The notes below the pieces were generated by a model that worked only from the letters and a program-made list of their open reading frames with translations, was not told where the DNA came from and ran no database searches. Shown here in pieces: positions 52,867 to 61,647 of a DNA stretch of 64,000 bases. How positions within the stretch are numbered: position 1 is the first letter of the stretch; every line of letters starts with the position of its first letter. This stretch comes from Acidobacteriota bacterium (lineage in GTDB: Bacteria; Acidobacteriota; Terriglobia; Bryobacterales; Bryobacteraceae). Location: NCBI GenBank assembly GCA_018268935.1, contig JAFDVS010000128.1, positions 1 through 64,000 on the forward strand. Direction: 5' to 3'. The translations under genes and the position numbers were made by a program.

Positions 52867-52935
52867 GGCGCAAGGATACCAGCTTTCCCCTAACCCTGGT
52901 AGAATGTAAGGTTTTCGAGCATCTGGAGACATAAG

Positions 52936-53313
52936 GTGAATTTCATTCTCAGAGCCTACAGCTTCCTGTTCCTCTTACCCTTGACGCTTTTTCTGTTTGC
53001 GATGGGCGTCTTCGCCTATTTAGAGGGGAGGAAAGAGCTGACAATCGACCTGCTTCCCTGGGCGGAAGCGGATGTCCGCATGTGGTTAGTGGTGCTGGGA
53101 GGGTTCGGACTCCTCTCTATTCTGCTTGCCCTGCTGAAGAAAGCGCGGGTCCTGTACGCATTGCACGGAGTGCTGGTGTTCTGCCTATCGGCGTACGCTG
53201 TGTTCCTGTCGAAGCACCGCTTTGACGGCGAGACAGACTTTTATTGGGGTCTGGCTTTCGTGGCAGGGGCTCTTGGGGCGATGCTGGGGGCGATGGTCCA
53301 CGCTAGGAAGTAA
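52936..53313 (+). CDS. Small four-helix inner-membrane protein of unknown function
   Basis: A 125-residue protein with about four hydrophobic helices: AYSFLFLLPLTLFLFAMGVF, MWLVVLGGFGLLSILLAL, LYALHGVLVFCLSAYAVFL, and WGLAFVAGALGAMLGAMV. The loops carry Glu/Lys. I recognise no family. It starts with GTG at 52936; GGAG lies about 7 bases upstream (52925-52928). It precedes aroB by 29 bases on the same strand and is divergent from the S41 peptidase gene, with 69 bases between. Confidence 0.72.
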   Translation: MNFILRAYSFLFLLPLTLFLFAMGVFAYLEGRKELTIDLLPWAEADVRMWLVVLGGFGLLSILLALLKKARVLYALHGVLVFCLSAYAVFLSKHRFDGETDFYWGLAFVAGALGAMLGAMVHARK

Positions 53314-53342
53314 GCGCCGGGCAGCGTGGTACAAGGGGAGAT

Positions 53343-54416
53343 ATGGCCTCATTTCGAGTAGAGACACCGCAGCGGAATTACGATGCGGTGGTAGAGCGGG
53401 GGATTGTGTCCCGTGCCGCGGAATACCTGCCGGCGAAGAGCGGGGCAGTGTTTGTGGTGACGACCGCGGACGTTTGGCAATTGCATGGCCCGCGGTTGGA
53501 AGCGGCGCTGGGCGGACGGTTGCGGAAGGTGCTGTTTTTTCCGGGCGGCGAAGATCATAAGCGGCTGGCGGAAGTGGAATCGCTGGCGGAGCAGATGGTG
53601 CACGCCGGGGCAGACCGTTCGAGCATTGTTGTGGCTTTTGGCGGCGGCATTGTGACGGATGTAGGCGGTTTTCTGGCGGCGGCGTTCATGCGCGGGATTC
53701 AGGTGCTGCAGGTTCCGACGACGCTGGTGGCGCAGGTGGATGCGGCGATGGGCGGGAAGACGGGCGTGAATCTGGTGGCGGGGAAAAATCTATTCGGCGC
53801 GTTTCATCAGCCGCTGGCAGTTCTGATTGATCCGGATGTGCTGGCGACGCTGCCAGAGCGAGAGTACAGGGCCGGGTTGTATGAAGTGATCAAGTGCGGG
53901 GTCATTCGGAGCCCGGAGTTGTTCGATCTGTTGGATGGGCGGCGCGCGGATGTGCTGGCGCAGGCTCCGGATGCGGTGGATGCGCTGATTGCGGAGAGTG
54001 TGCGGATCAAGGCGGAGGTAGTGACGGCGGATGAGAAGGAAGGGGATCTGCGGCGGATATTGAATTTCGGGCATACGATCGGGCATGCGCTGGAGGCGGA
54101 GACGGAGTACAAACGGTTCCTGCATGGGGAGGCGGTGGCGTTCGGAATGAATGCGGCGACGCACCTGGCGGGGCTGGCGGGACTGCTGCCGGCGGATGAA
54201 GCGAAGCGGATACTCGATTGCGTGCGGATGTACGGGCCGATTCCGGCGCTGGATGGGATTTCGGCGGGGAATCTGGTGGCGCGATTGGGCGCGGACAAGA
54301 AGACGATTCAGGGCAAGGTGCACTTCGTGCTGCCGGAGAAGATTGGGGTGGTGAAGATATTGACTGGATTACCGCAGGAGCAGATTCTGGCGGCGACTGA
54401 GGCGGCGCTGGCATGA
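53343..54416 (+). CDS. aroB: 3-dehydroquinate synthase
   Basis: A 357-residue cytoplasmic enzyme of the shikimate pathway that converts DAHP to 3-dehydroquinate with NAD and a divalent metal. It shows PGGEDHKRLAEVESL, the NAD segment VAFGGGIVTDVGGFLAAAFM, PTTLVAQVDAAMGGKTGVNL, GKNLFGAFHQP and the metal ligands in RAGLYEVIKCG, LNFGHTIGHALE and HGEAVAFGM. The Shine-Dalgarno sequence GGGGAG (53335-53340) precedes the ATG. The TGA stop overlaps the next ATG as ATGA, so ubiE/menG is translationally coupled. This links aromatic precursor supply to quinone synthesis. Confidence 0.96.
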   Translation: MASFRVETPQRNYDAVVERGIVSRAAEYLPAKSGAVFVVTTADVWQLHGPRLEAALGGRLRKVLFFPGGEDHKRLAEVESLAEQMVHAGADRSSIVVAFGGGIVTDVGGFLAAAFMRGIQVLQVPTTLVAQVDAAMGGKTGVNLVAGKNLFGAFHQPLAVLIDPDVLATLPEREYRAGLYEVIKCGVIRSPELFDLLDGRRADVLAQAPDAVDALIAESVRIKAEVVTADEKEGDLRRILNFGHTIGHALEAETEYKRFLHGEAVAFGMNAATHLAGLAGLLPADEAKRILDCVRMYGPIPALDGISAGNLVARLGADKKTIQGKVHFVLPEKIGVVKILTGLPQEQILAATEAALA

Positions 54417-55150
54417 AGCAGGCCGGGACAACACCGGCGGGAGTGCAGGGCGAGGAGCAAACCGCGCGCTGGGTACGGGAAATGTTCGGTGGGGTGGCGG
54501 GGCGCTATGACCTGCTGAATCATGTGCTGTCGTTGAATATCGACAAGCTGTGGCGGGCACGGACGGTAAAGCGGGTTCTACCGATATTGCGGCGGCCGGA
54601 TGCACAGGTGCTGGACATCTGCTGCGGGACGGGCGATTTGCTGATCGCGCTGGAGAAGGCGGCGGGGCGCCGGTTGCTGGGGAGCGACTTCTGTCATCCG
54701 ATGCTGCGGGAGGCGGGGGAGAAGATTGTAAAGCGGCAGATGGGATCGGCGTTGTTTGAATCGGACGCGCTGCGGCTGCCGGTGAAGGACGCTTCGCTCG
54801 ATTTGATTACGGTGGCGTTCGGTGTGCGGAACTTTGCGAATTACCGGAAGGGGTTTGAGGAGATGCGGCGGGTGCTGCGTCCGGGCGGGATGGCGGCGAT
54901 TCTTGAGTTTTCGCAGCCTCCGAATCCGCTGTTTGCACGGCTGTATGGATTCTATTCGATGAAGGTGCTGCCCAGGATTGGGGCCGCGGTGTCGGGGTCG
55001 GCGAAAGCGTATGAGTATCTGCCGGATTCGGTGCGGAAGTTTCCCGATGCTCCGGAGCTGGCGGTGATTTTGAAGGAGTGCGGGTTCGGGCAGGTGGAGT
55101 TTGAGCGGATGACGTTCGGGATTGTGGCGTTACACTTGGCGAGAGTGTAA
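54413..55150 (+). CDS. ubiE: Demethylmenaquinone/2-methoxy-benzoquinol methyltransferase
   Basis: A 245-residue SAM-dependent C-methyltransferase of the UbiE/MenG family, acting in the last steps of menaquinone (or ubiquinone) synthesis. The family phrases are FGGVAGRYDLLNHVLSLNID, the SAM motif VLDICCGTGDL, FCHPMLREAG, VAFGVRNFANYRKGFEEM, RVLRPGGMAAILEFSQP and SGSAKAYEYLPDSVRKFP. In an Acidobacterium menaquinone is the expected product, so menG would be an equal name. It overlaps aroB by 4 bases. Confidence 0.94.
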   Translation: MKQAGTTPAGVQGEEQTARWVREMFGGVAGRYDLLNHVLSLNIDKLWRARTVKRVLPILRRPDAQVLDICCGTGDLLIALEKAAGRRLLGSDFCHPMLREAGEKIVKRQMGSALFESDALRLPVKDASLDLITVAFGVRNFANYRKGFEEMRRVLRPGGMAAILEFSQPPNPLFARLYGFYSMKVLPRIGAAVSGSAKAYEYLPDSVRKFPDAPELAVILKECGFGQVEFERMTFGIVALHLARV

Positions 55151-55202
55151 CTTCTCGGGGGCGCGTATGATCGGGGGATGGGGCACGACCGATAGGGGGT
55201 GT

Positions 55203-55628
55203 ATGAACGCTCTTGTCTTGGGACTGATGGCGGTGTCGCTGGCGGCCGGCGAGCGGCCGGACTTCAGCGGGGAGTGGAAGATTGACCCGGAGGCCAGTAA
55301 GACGGCTCCATTGCCGGCGCCGCGGACTCAGACGCTGACGGTGGTGCATCGGGATCCGGAGATGAGCGTGGCGCAGCGCACGGCAACGGGACTGCCCCGC
55401 GACTACAAGTACAAGACGGATGGCGCGAAGACCGAGAACTTATCGCCGCATGGGGTGAAGCTGGAATCGAAAGCGGAGTGGAGCGGCGGGCAATTGATCA
55501 TCCGGACGGGGATGAGCGCAAGCGGGCTGGCGGCGCGCATGGAAGAGCGCTGGTCATTGTCGGGGGACAAGAAGACCCTCACGGTGACTCGGGATGGGAG
55601 TATTTTCGTATACCGTCTCAGGCAATAA
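55203..55628 (+). CDS. Small secreted protein of unknown function
   Basis: A 141-residue protein with a short leader (MNALVLGLMAVSLAAG) and a mature part that begins RPDFSGEWKIDPEASKT. The latter phrase, with later SPHGVKLESKAEWSGGQLII and RWSLSGDKKTLTVTRDG, is common in small lipocalin-like secreted proteins of Acidobacteria. No catalytic motif is visible. The start at 55203 has a GGGGGT Shine-Dalgarno sequence a few bases upstream; the open frame further 5' overlaps menG and is unlikely. It lies 52 bases after menG and 54 bases before the promoter-like sequence of the next unit. Confidence 0.72.
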   Translation: MNALVLGLMAVSLAAGERPDFSGEWKIDPEASKTAPLPAPRTQTLTVVHRDPEMSVAQRTATGLPRDYKYKTDGAKTENLSPHGVKLESKAEWSGGQLIIRTGMSASGLAARMEERWSLSGDKKTLTVTRDGSIFVYRLRQ

Positions 55629-55682
55629 ACTGGGCAAGTCCACGGACCGCAATTTGAATTCTCTGCGAAGCGCCTCTAATTG

Positions 55683-55711
55683 TTGACTTCGATTGGCTTG
55701 TGTGGTGCAAT
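55683..55711 (+). promoter_or_regulatory. Candidate sigma-70 promoter for the two-gene cassette
   Basis: A TTGACT -35 hexamer (55683-55688) is separated by 17 bases from a TGCAAT -10 hexamer (55706-55711). It lies 36 bases before the ATG at 55748, whose Shine-Dalgarno sequence is GGAGGGG. The 119-base gap after the preceding gene contains no other good pair. The -10 matches only four of six consensus positions. Confidence 0.42.
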
Positions 55712-55747
55712 TCGTTCCAGTCCGCTGGGACAGAGGAGGGGCCCGCC

Positions 55748-57403
55748 ATGAGCATCACACAATCGAATCTTGCGCCTACGGGTTTTGATTACGTTGTCGC
55801 GGTGACGCAGGACAGCATCAACGATCTGCTGATGGAGTATGTTTCGGGCGGTTTGCCGGAGGCGATCCTGTGCTACGTGTACGACAGCAACAACAATCCG
55901 ACGCCGGTGGACTATGCGACGTTTGTGACCCAGGCGGGCGGGACGGATCCATTCTCGATACCGGCGGGGACAGCGTCGACGGATCCGCGTGTTGAGGCGA
56001 TGAACAACGCCGCATTTGCGTTTGCGATTAAGGCGAAGTTGGGTATTCCGTCTGAGGTTTCGCCGTCGACACTGCCGCCGATTGTGCAGTTGCAGCCTGG
56101 GCAATCGAACGTGCTGTACACGCTGCTGTTTTCGGAGTTCATCGCGACGTCACTGGAGTTCGGCCCGCGAGGATCGGTGACATGGTTTTACGATTCGCAA
56201 GGGGATACGGCTTGCTGGAGCTTCAGCGGGCCGGTGAATCTGAACCTGCAGAGCGCGAGCTTCGACAGCTTGCCGGCGGCGGTACAGGCGCAATTGAAAG
56301 GGCTGGGAAATCCGGATCTGTTCAGCGTGCAGCAGCTCTATTACGACTTGAACAGCGCGACATTGGAGCAGGAATTTCAATTTCAGAACCTACCTTCGAA
56401 TAGCGCATTGAATTCGTTCATGACCTCGGATTTTGTGAACACGTACTGGAAGGCGCTGGGCGGTTCGGAGGTGCTGGGATACGGGGCGGAGCAGACGTCG
56501 GGAGTACCGGCGGCGGGGATGGCGGTGACGAATCTGAACTTCTTCACGCCGGCGGCGGTGGGGAATGAAGGGGCTCCGCTGACGCTGAACTATCTGTGCG
56601 CAATGAACAACGATGCGCTGCCGGCGACGACGAACGCGAATTTCGGGTGGAACTGGATTGAACCGGCGGAGGTTGCACAGTACAACGGGGCGGCGGCATT
56701 GAACCGGAAGGCGTTCGCTTCGTATTTGAGCAATGCGCTGGCGGGGTATGTGGCGACGAATTGCTATTTGCCTACGGTGAAGGTGACGTTGAAGGGGGCG
56801 ATCCCGGAGTACGCCTGGGGGATGACGGCGGGGCAGGCAGCTACGGTGTCGATTCCGGATAGTGGGGGGACGCTTCTGACGATGACGTACGCGCCGCCGG
56901 AGGCGGAGGATCAGGCGGGGCATGACGGGGAGTTGGGGCGGATGAAGCTTTCGACGAATTACAGCCTGACAGTGACGGCGACTGGGACGAAGATGACGAT
57001 TGTGCAGTCCCTGGTGATTTATTGCTACATCCGCCACCTGGCAACGTCGGCGAGCGGGAATGTGGTTGATATTCAGATCACAGACACGTATTCGTTCGGC
57101 GTGAACGAACAGGGAGGGTTGCAGATTGCAGCGTCGACATCGCCGCCGGTGAATACATCGAAGGTTCCGAAGGCGAACGGGTTTCTCAATTTCTGGGCGC
57201 CGGTGGATCACCTGGCATCGGATGTGGCGACGTGGGCGAAGAGCATTACTGCGACGAATCTTCGGGATATTCCGGCAGCCGCGGCGCAGAGCTTTGTGTT
57301 TCCGGGAGGAGCTACATTCACGTTCGCGGACGTGGCGTTTTCCGACAACCTGGACCTGGTTTCGCACATTGTGTATTTGAATGCAGCGGGAGTGACGCGA
57401 TGA
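55748..57403 (+). CDS. Large protein of unrecognised family, first gene of a coupled pair
   Basis: A 551-residue protein, without signal peptide or transmembrane helix, rich in Ala, Thr, Ser and Asn. The N-terminus FDYVVAVTQDSIN (13-25) faintly recalls the first strand and helix of TULIP-type lipid-binding proteins of the P47/OrfX kind. That is an inference only. A middle part (about 90-190) has VLYTLLFSEFIATSLEFGPR and TWFYDSQGDTACWSFSGPVN. Around 230-300 lie GYGAEQTSGVPAAGMAVTNL and NFFTPAAVGNEGAPLTLNY. The C-terminal part has LSTNYSLTVTATGTKMTIVQ and ends LVSHIVYLNAAGVTR. The start at 55748 is set by GGAGGGG 6 bases upstream. It is coupled by ATGA to the next gene. Confidence 0.82.
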   Translation: MSITQSNLAPTGFDYVVAVTQDSINDLLMEYVSGGLPEAILCYVYDSNNNPTPVDYATFVTQAGGTDPFSIPAGTASTDPRVEAMNNAAFAFAIKAKLGIPSEVSPSTLPPIVQLQPGQSNVLYTLLFSEFIATSLEFGPRGSVTWFYDSQGDTACWSFSGPVNLNLQSASFDSLPAAVQAQLKGLGNPDLFSVQQLYYDLNSATLEQEFQFQNLPSNSALNSFMTSDFVNTYWKALGGSEVLGYGAEQTSGVPAAGMAVTNLNFFTPAAVGNEGAPLTLNYLCAMNNDALPATTNANFGWNWIEPAEVAQYNGAAALNRKAFASYLSNALAGYVATNCYLPTVKVTLKGAIPEYAWGMTAGQAATVSIPDSGGTLLTMTYAPPEAEDQAGHDGELGRMKLSTNYSLTVTATGTKMTIVQSLVIYCYIRHLATSASGNVVDIQITDTYSFGVNEQGGLQIAASTSPPVNTSKVPKANGFLNFWAPVDHLASDVATWAKSITATNLRDIPAAAAQSFVFPGGATFTFADVAFSDNLDLVSHIVYLNAAGVTR

Positions 57404-60400
57404 AGATTCAATTCGATTCCGAGCTGATGGCGAATCAGACGCACGCGGTGGTGATGGGGCCGGATGTGGCGTTCGAGGTGTTGCAGTCGCAGGATGGGGA
57501 TGCGTTGTTCTTTTCGGTCGGGACGGACAACGTATTCTATCTGACGCGGGAAGTGGCGGCGACATCGAGCGGATGGACGAAGGTGGATTTGAGCAGCGGG
57601 CTCGAGTCGCAGTTCAACGGCGCAGCGGTGACGGCGAAGACGTTTCGTGTGGCGCAGAACGGGCAGACGCAGGCGATTGACCTAGGGCTGGTGGTGACGG
57701 TGGCGGGCGTGGACTATTTGTTTCTGTCGTTGGGAAACGCCAACACCGATGCGGCGTGGGCGAATGGGGTGACGTGGACGCTGATTCCGTTTGATGCGGG
57801 GACAGCGCCGAGTCCGCTCACGGTCACGGCGTTGTACATGATGAACATTCCCGGGGCGAATGGCGTGGTGGAGAACATCTTCGTTGATATTCTCAGTTCG
57901 CCGGGGAACACGCTGAATCCGATCAACCGGTATTACATTACGGCGGGCGGATCGCCGCAGTGGAATGAGCATCTGCTGCCGGTGGAACTGAGCGCGGGGA
58001 GCATCACGAGTTGCCTGGCGAACCGGCCGGGGGATCCGATTCCGGGGATTTATACGTACGGAACGATTGGGACGGCGGTGGAGCTGGTTTTCGTTCCGCA
58101 GTTTAACTGGTTCATGCCGAAGCTGCCGGCGAATCCGGTGGAGTTGACGTTGCCTGCGGGAACGACAGCGATTGCGTCGGCGGTGAACAGCGCGGGCGTG
58201 ACGAATCTGTTTGTGTCGGGATCGGCGGGGTTGTCGGTGTTTGTGCCGGGGAATCAGGGGCAGGGGGCGACGCCGGTGGTGGTGGTGACGGATGCGCTGG
58301 CGATGGGCGCATCGCAACTGGCGGCATCGACGAATGGGGGACAGACGGCGGTTTGGGGCGTGAATGCGCAAGGCGGGTTGTTTTATGTGCAGTGCGCGGA
58401 AGGAAGCGAGGGCGATGCGACGGCGTGGTCCGCGCCGGTGCCGTTGCTGCCGAGTGTGGAGGGATTCGCGTTCTATTTGAACCTGAATGCGGGTTCGAAT
58501 GTGCTTTTCGCCAATCTCGACGGGCAGAATCTGGTGGCGCTGAGCCAGGATCCGGTGACGGCGAACTGGCTGCAACGCTCGATTCTGCTGCCGGGCACGG
58601 CGACGGATGACATGGCGGAATATGAGAGCTTCACGACGCACATTCAGGTGACGGACGATAACGGGGTGCCGGCTCCGGGCACGGCGGCGACGCTGACGGC
58701 GACGAGCCGAGTGAGCGTGTATGTGAACAGCGTCTACTATGTGTTGCAGCCATCGGAGCCTTTGCAGATTGCGGCCGATGCGACCGGGGTGTTGACGGTG
58801 GTACAGGAGGCGCAGACGTTGTCGGCGATGTGCCTGCAGGTGGCACTGCCCGGTACGCCGGAGGTGACGGCGTCGATCAATCCGATGAGCAATGCGCTGG
58901 CGACGCTGGGCACGGTGACGGACGGGACGAGTCTGGCCAACGTGACGGTGACGAATAGCGATGGGACGCAGCAGCCGCTGGTGCCGGCGGGGACATCGTC
59001 AGGCGATCTGGATGCGGCGGCGCAGTCGATTGTGCAGTTTCATCAAATTGCAGCGGGGCTGCCGCAAGATGGGTCACGGCAGGCTCCGGTGAGCGGGTCG
59101 ACCGCGGGAACTGCCTTTGCGGTGAGCTTTGCCTCGGGAGGGGTTCAGTATCAGGAAGGGGCTGTGCTGACGAGCGGCAATCCGATCGTCGTCGCGGCGG
59201 AGGATTTCTTTCAATGGATCAAGCACGCGTTTGAGGAGATTGAGCACGTAATTGTGCAGGCCGTCGATGGGGTGTATCACTTCATCGCCACGATTGCGGG
59301 GCAAATCTATGACGTGCTGCTCGATTGCCTGAGTTCGGTAGCGCATGCGGTGGAATTCGTCTTCAACAAGATCAAAGTGTTCTTCAAGGACCTGGTGAAG
59401 TGGCTGGGGTTCCTGTTCAACTGGAGCGACATTCTGAACACGCACAGTGCGATGAAGAACATCCTGAAGCAGTGTGTGGTGCGTGCGCTGGGGATGATTC
59501 CGACGCTGGCGACGGATGTGCAGAACGCGTTTCAGAATCTGGAGAACGAGTTGAACAACTGGGCTCAATTGCCGGCGGTGACGAACACGGTGGGGGATTA
59601 TCAATCGAGTTCATCGTCGTCCTCATCGAGTTCCTGTGGGAGCCCGCAATCGAACTGGGCAGTGCATCATACGAAGGGGAATGCGTCGCAGGCGACCACC
59701 AGTTACACAACTCCGAATCCGGACCGGAGTCCGTGGCAGAACATCTTTGCTGATCTGGAGCAATTAGTGGATGGGGAGATCGGGGACATTAAGACAGCGA
59801 TCACACAGTTGAAGACGGATGTGATTGACCCGATTGCGACGCTGACGCCGGTGCAGGTGATTGAGAAGACAGTGGCGATTGTTTTGGATTTCCTATTGTC
59901 GACGGCGGAGCAGTTGCTTGTGACGGGGCTGGAGATTATCGCAGCGGTGGTGGATGGGATTGTGGCGTTGCTGGACGCGCCGCTGCACATTCCGATTCTG
60001 AGCCCGATCTATAAGAGCATCACGAAGGGAAGCGAGTTGAGCATTCTGGACCTGACGTGCCTGGTGGGGGCGATACCGGCGACGATCGTGTACAAGATCG
60101 TGAAGGGCCAGGCTCCGTTCACGGCAGAGCAGGCACAGACGCTGGCGAACGCGGCGGACTTCAATGCGTTGCAGACGATTTTGAGTGGGTCGAATGAATT
60201 GAAGGCGGCGCGGCCGAGCGGAACGGGCACGGTGGGCGCGGTGGACTCGCTGGCGGATATCGTTACGCTTCTGGCTGACGTGTTTGCCACGTTTGGCGCG
60301 CTGGTCACCGTGGTGATGGCGGTGGCGAAGAAAGGGGAATCGGAGGGCAATCAGCCGCCATCGAAGGCGCTGCGGTACATTTCGGCGTGCGCCTATTTCC

Positions 60401-60858
60401 CGTATGTGGCACCGGACCTAGTTGGGGTGTTCACGGGCGGAGGCGTGTGGTACATGGCGATGAACGATATTGTGACCGTGCTGGCAGTGGCGAAGACGAT
60501 GACGGACAACAGCGATACGTTGAACACGGACACGGAGGAGAACTCGGAGGTGAATCAGGCGTGGCGCACCTACATTTCGCCGGTGGCGGAGTGCATCATC
60601 AATGCGGTGTGGCTGGCGCCGGCGATTGGGATGGTAGCGAAGAAAGGGGATCAGGCGAGCGACTGGGTCGGGTTTGCGGCGAACCTGTGCTTTGACATTG
60701 GAGGAATTGCGGCGCCGGCGGCGGAGTCGAAGATTGTGGGCGAGGAGGTGGCGGATATTGTGTTTGTCGCGATCCAGATACTGACTGGGGCGTATGGGTT
60801 GTTGAGCGCGGGGGCGGGGATTGCGCTGGCGACGCAATCTTCGGCGGCGGCGGCGTAG
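57400..60858 (+). CDS. Very large multidomain protein of unrecognised family, second gene of the pair
   Basis: A 1152-residue protein with no signal peptide. Residues 1-400 are beta-rich with propeller/tectonin-like strands (ALFFSVGTDNVFYLT, QTAVWGVNAQGGLFYVQ, NVLFANLDGQNLVAL). Residues ~410-500 look Ig-like (THIQVTDDNGVPAPGTAATL). Residues ~600-700 are amphipathic helices with a striking aromatic stretch, KWLGFLFNWSDILNTH (667-682). A run of ten serines (736-745) uses mixed codons and forms a hinge. From about 780 to 1152 there are long hydrophobic helices (for example LLVTGLEIIAAVVDGIVALL, IVTLLADVFATFGALVTVVM and IVFVAIQILTGAYGLLSAGA). The layout suggests surface binding followed by membrane insertion, but I recognise no named family. 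The ATG at 57400 overlaps the previous TGA. Confidence 0.82.
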   Translation: MKIQFDSELMANQTHAVVMGPDVAFEVLQSQDGDALFFSVGTDNVFYLTREVAATSSGWTKVDLSSGLESQFNGAAVTAKTFRVAQNGQTQAIDLGLVVTVAGVDYLFLSLGNANTDAAWANGVTWTLIPFDAGTAPSPLTVTALYMMNIPGANGVVENIFVDILSSPGNTLNPINRYYITAGGSPQWNEHLLPVELSAGSITSCLANRPGDPIPGIYTYGTIGTAVELVFVPQFNWFMPKLPANPVELTLPAGTTAIASAVNSAGVTNLFVSGSAGLSVFVPGNQGQGATPVVVVTDALAMGASQLAASTNGGQTAVWGVNAQGGLFYVQCAEGSEGDATAWSAPVPLLPSVEGFAFYLNLNAGSNVLFANLDGQNLVALSQDPVTANWLQRSILLPGTATDDMAEYESFTTHIQVTDDNGVPAPGTAATLTATSRVSVYVNSVYYVLQPSEPLQIAADATGVLTVVQEAQTLSAMCLQVALPGTPEVTASINPMSNALATLGTVTDGTSLANVTVTNSDGTQQPLVPAGTSSGDLDAAAQSIVQFHQIAAGLPQDGSRQAPVSGSTAGTAFAVSFASGGVQYQEGAVLTSGNPIVVAAEDFFQWIKHAFEEIEHVIVQAVDGVYHFIATIAGQIYDVLLDCLSSVAHAVEFVFNKIKVFFKDLVKWLGFLFNWSDILNTHSAMKNILKQCVVRALGMIPTLATDVQNAFQNLENELNNWAQLPAVTNTVGDYQSSSSSSSSSSCGSPQSNWAVHHTKGNASQATTSYTTPNPDRSPWQNIFADLEQLVDGEIGDIKTAITQLKTDVIDPIATLTPVQVIEKTVAIVLDFLLSTAEQLLVTGLEIIAAVVDGIVALLDAPLHIPILSPIYKSITKGSELSILDLTCLVGAIPATIVYKIVKGQAPFTAEQAQTLANAADFNALQTILSGSNELKAARPSGTGTVGAVDSLADIVTLLADVFATFGALVTVVMAVAKKGESEGNQPPSKALRYISACAYFPYVAPDLVGVFTGGGVWYMAMNDIVTVLAVAKTMTDNSDTLNTDTEENSEVNQAWRTYISPVAECIINAVWLAPAIGMVAKKGDQASDWVGFAANLCFDIGGIAAPAAESKIVGEEVADIVFVAIQILTGAYGLLSAGAGIALATQSSAAAA

Positions 60859-60870
60859 CCAAAGGATGAG

Positions 60871-61620
60871 TTAGAGGACGACTTCGCGGCGGCAACCGCG
60901 GACGTCCATTTCGAACTCGATGGTTTCGATGGGCGGACGGGAGTAGTGCCAGGTGAGGCCGTGGGCTCCGCCTTTGCCCATGCGGGCGAGGATTTCCTGC
61001 TCAATGAAGGCGTGGAGATTGAAGACGGTGTAGATTTCGGTAACGGTGGATTCGGCCCAGGAGACGCCGAGTTCTTTCATGCGGCCTTCCATGAGACCCA
61101 TGACGAAGCGCGCTTTTTCGACTAATGCAGCGGGCGAAGTTTCGCCTTTACGGATGACGTCTTTGGGATCGAGGGAGCCTTCGGGAAGTTCGCCAGCGCC
61201 GGCGACCACGAAGGTCTTCGGTGAGCCTGGGGCTGGAACGGTGTAGCTGAAGCCGTAGATGGAGGGCTCAGCAGGGGGACGGACGGCAGGGGCGATGTTG
61301 GTGCGCGCGACCGGATTGAGGCCACCTTCCATGAGGATGTCCCACGCTTTTAGAACTTCGACGTAGCCTGCGTTGAACTGGCCGAAGCCGGCGAAGGTGA
61401 AGGGCTTGGGGGAGCGGAGTTCCATGCCGCAAAGAGCTTGCTTGGGGCGATTGGCGCGCTTCAACTGCGCTTCCACAGCAGCGAAGCCCTCCTTGAGCGG
61501 GATGGGCTGCTGAAAGCGGGCGTGCTCAATACCAAAGCCGGGCGAGGCGACGGCGCCGGCGGAGTAAGGACTGATGCCACGAATGAAGGAGTAATTGCCG
61601 CGAGGATTGGCGATGATCAT
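60871..61620 (-). CDS. RidA/YjgF-like protein
   Basis: A 249-residue cytoplasmic protein. The first half shows GMELRSPKPFTFAGFGQFNA and the second half FVVAGAGELPEGSLDPKDVI, then LMEGRMKELGVSWAESTVTE and IYTVFNLHAF. That is the layout of a RidA/YjgF chorismate-mutase-like fold used by imine deaminases and related enzymes. The assignment is by motif resemblance and the substrate is not known. No leader is present. It lies 27 bases after the TPR lipoprotein gene on the same strand. Confidence 0.6.
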   Translation of the reverse strand: MIIANPRGNYSFIRGISPYSAGAVASPGFGIEHARFQQPIPLKEGFAAVEAQLKRANRPKQALCGMELRSPKPFTFAGFGQFNAGYVEVLKAWDILMEGGLNPVARTNIAPAVRPPAEPSIYGFSYTVPAPGSPKTFVVAGAGELPEGSLDPKDVIRKGETSPAALVEKARFVMGLMEGRMKELGVSWAESTVTEIYTVFNLHAFIEQEILARMGKGGAHGLTWHYSRPPIETIEFEMDVRGCRREVVL

Positions 61621-61647
61621 GCGTTTTCGATGATATCAGGCGGAGGG

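Noticed and set aside
56390..57565. 391-codon minus-strand frame across the junction of the two large cassette genes
   Set aside because: Extremely Arg/His-rich product, as expected from the reverse complement of Ala/Val/Thr-rich coding; crosses an ATGA junction with its own signals.
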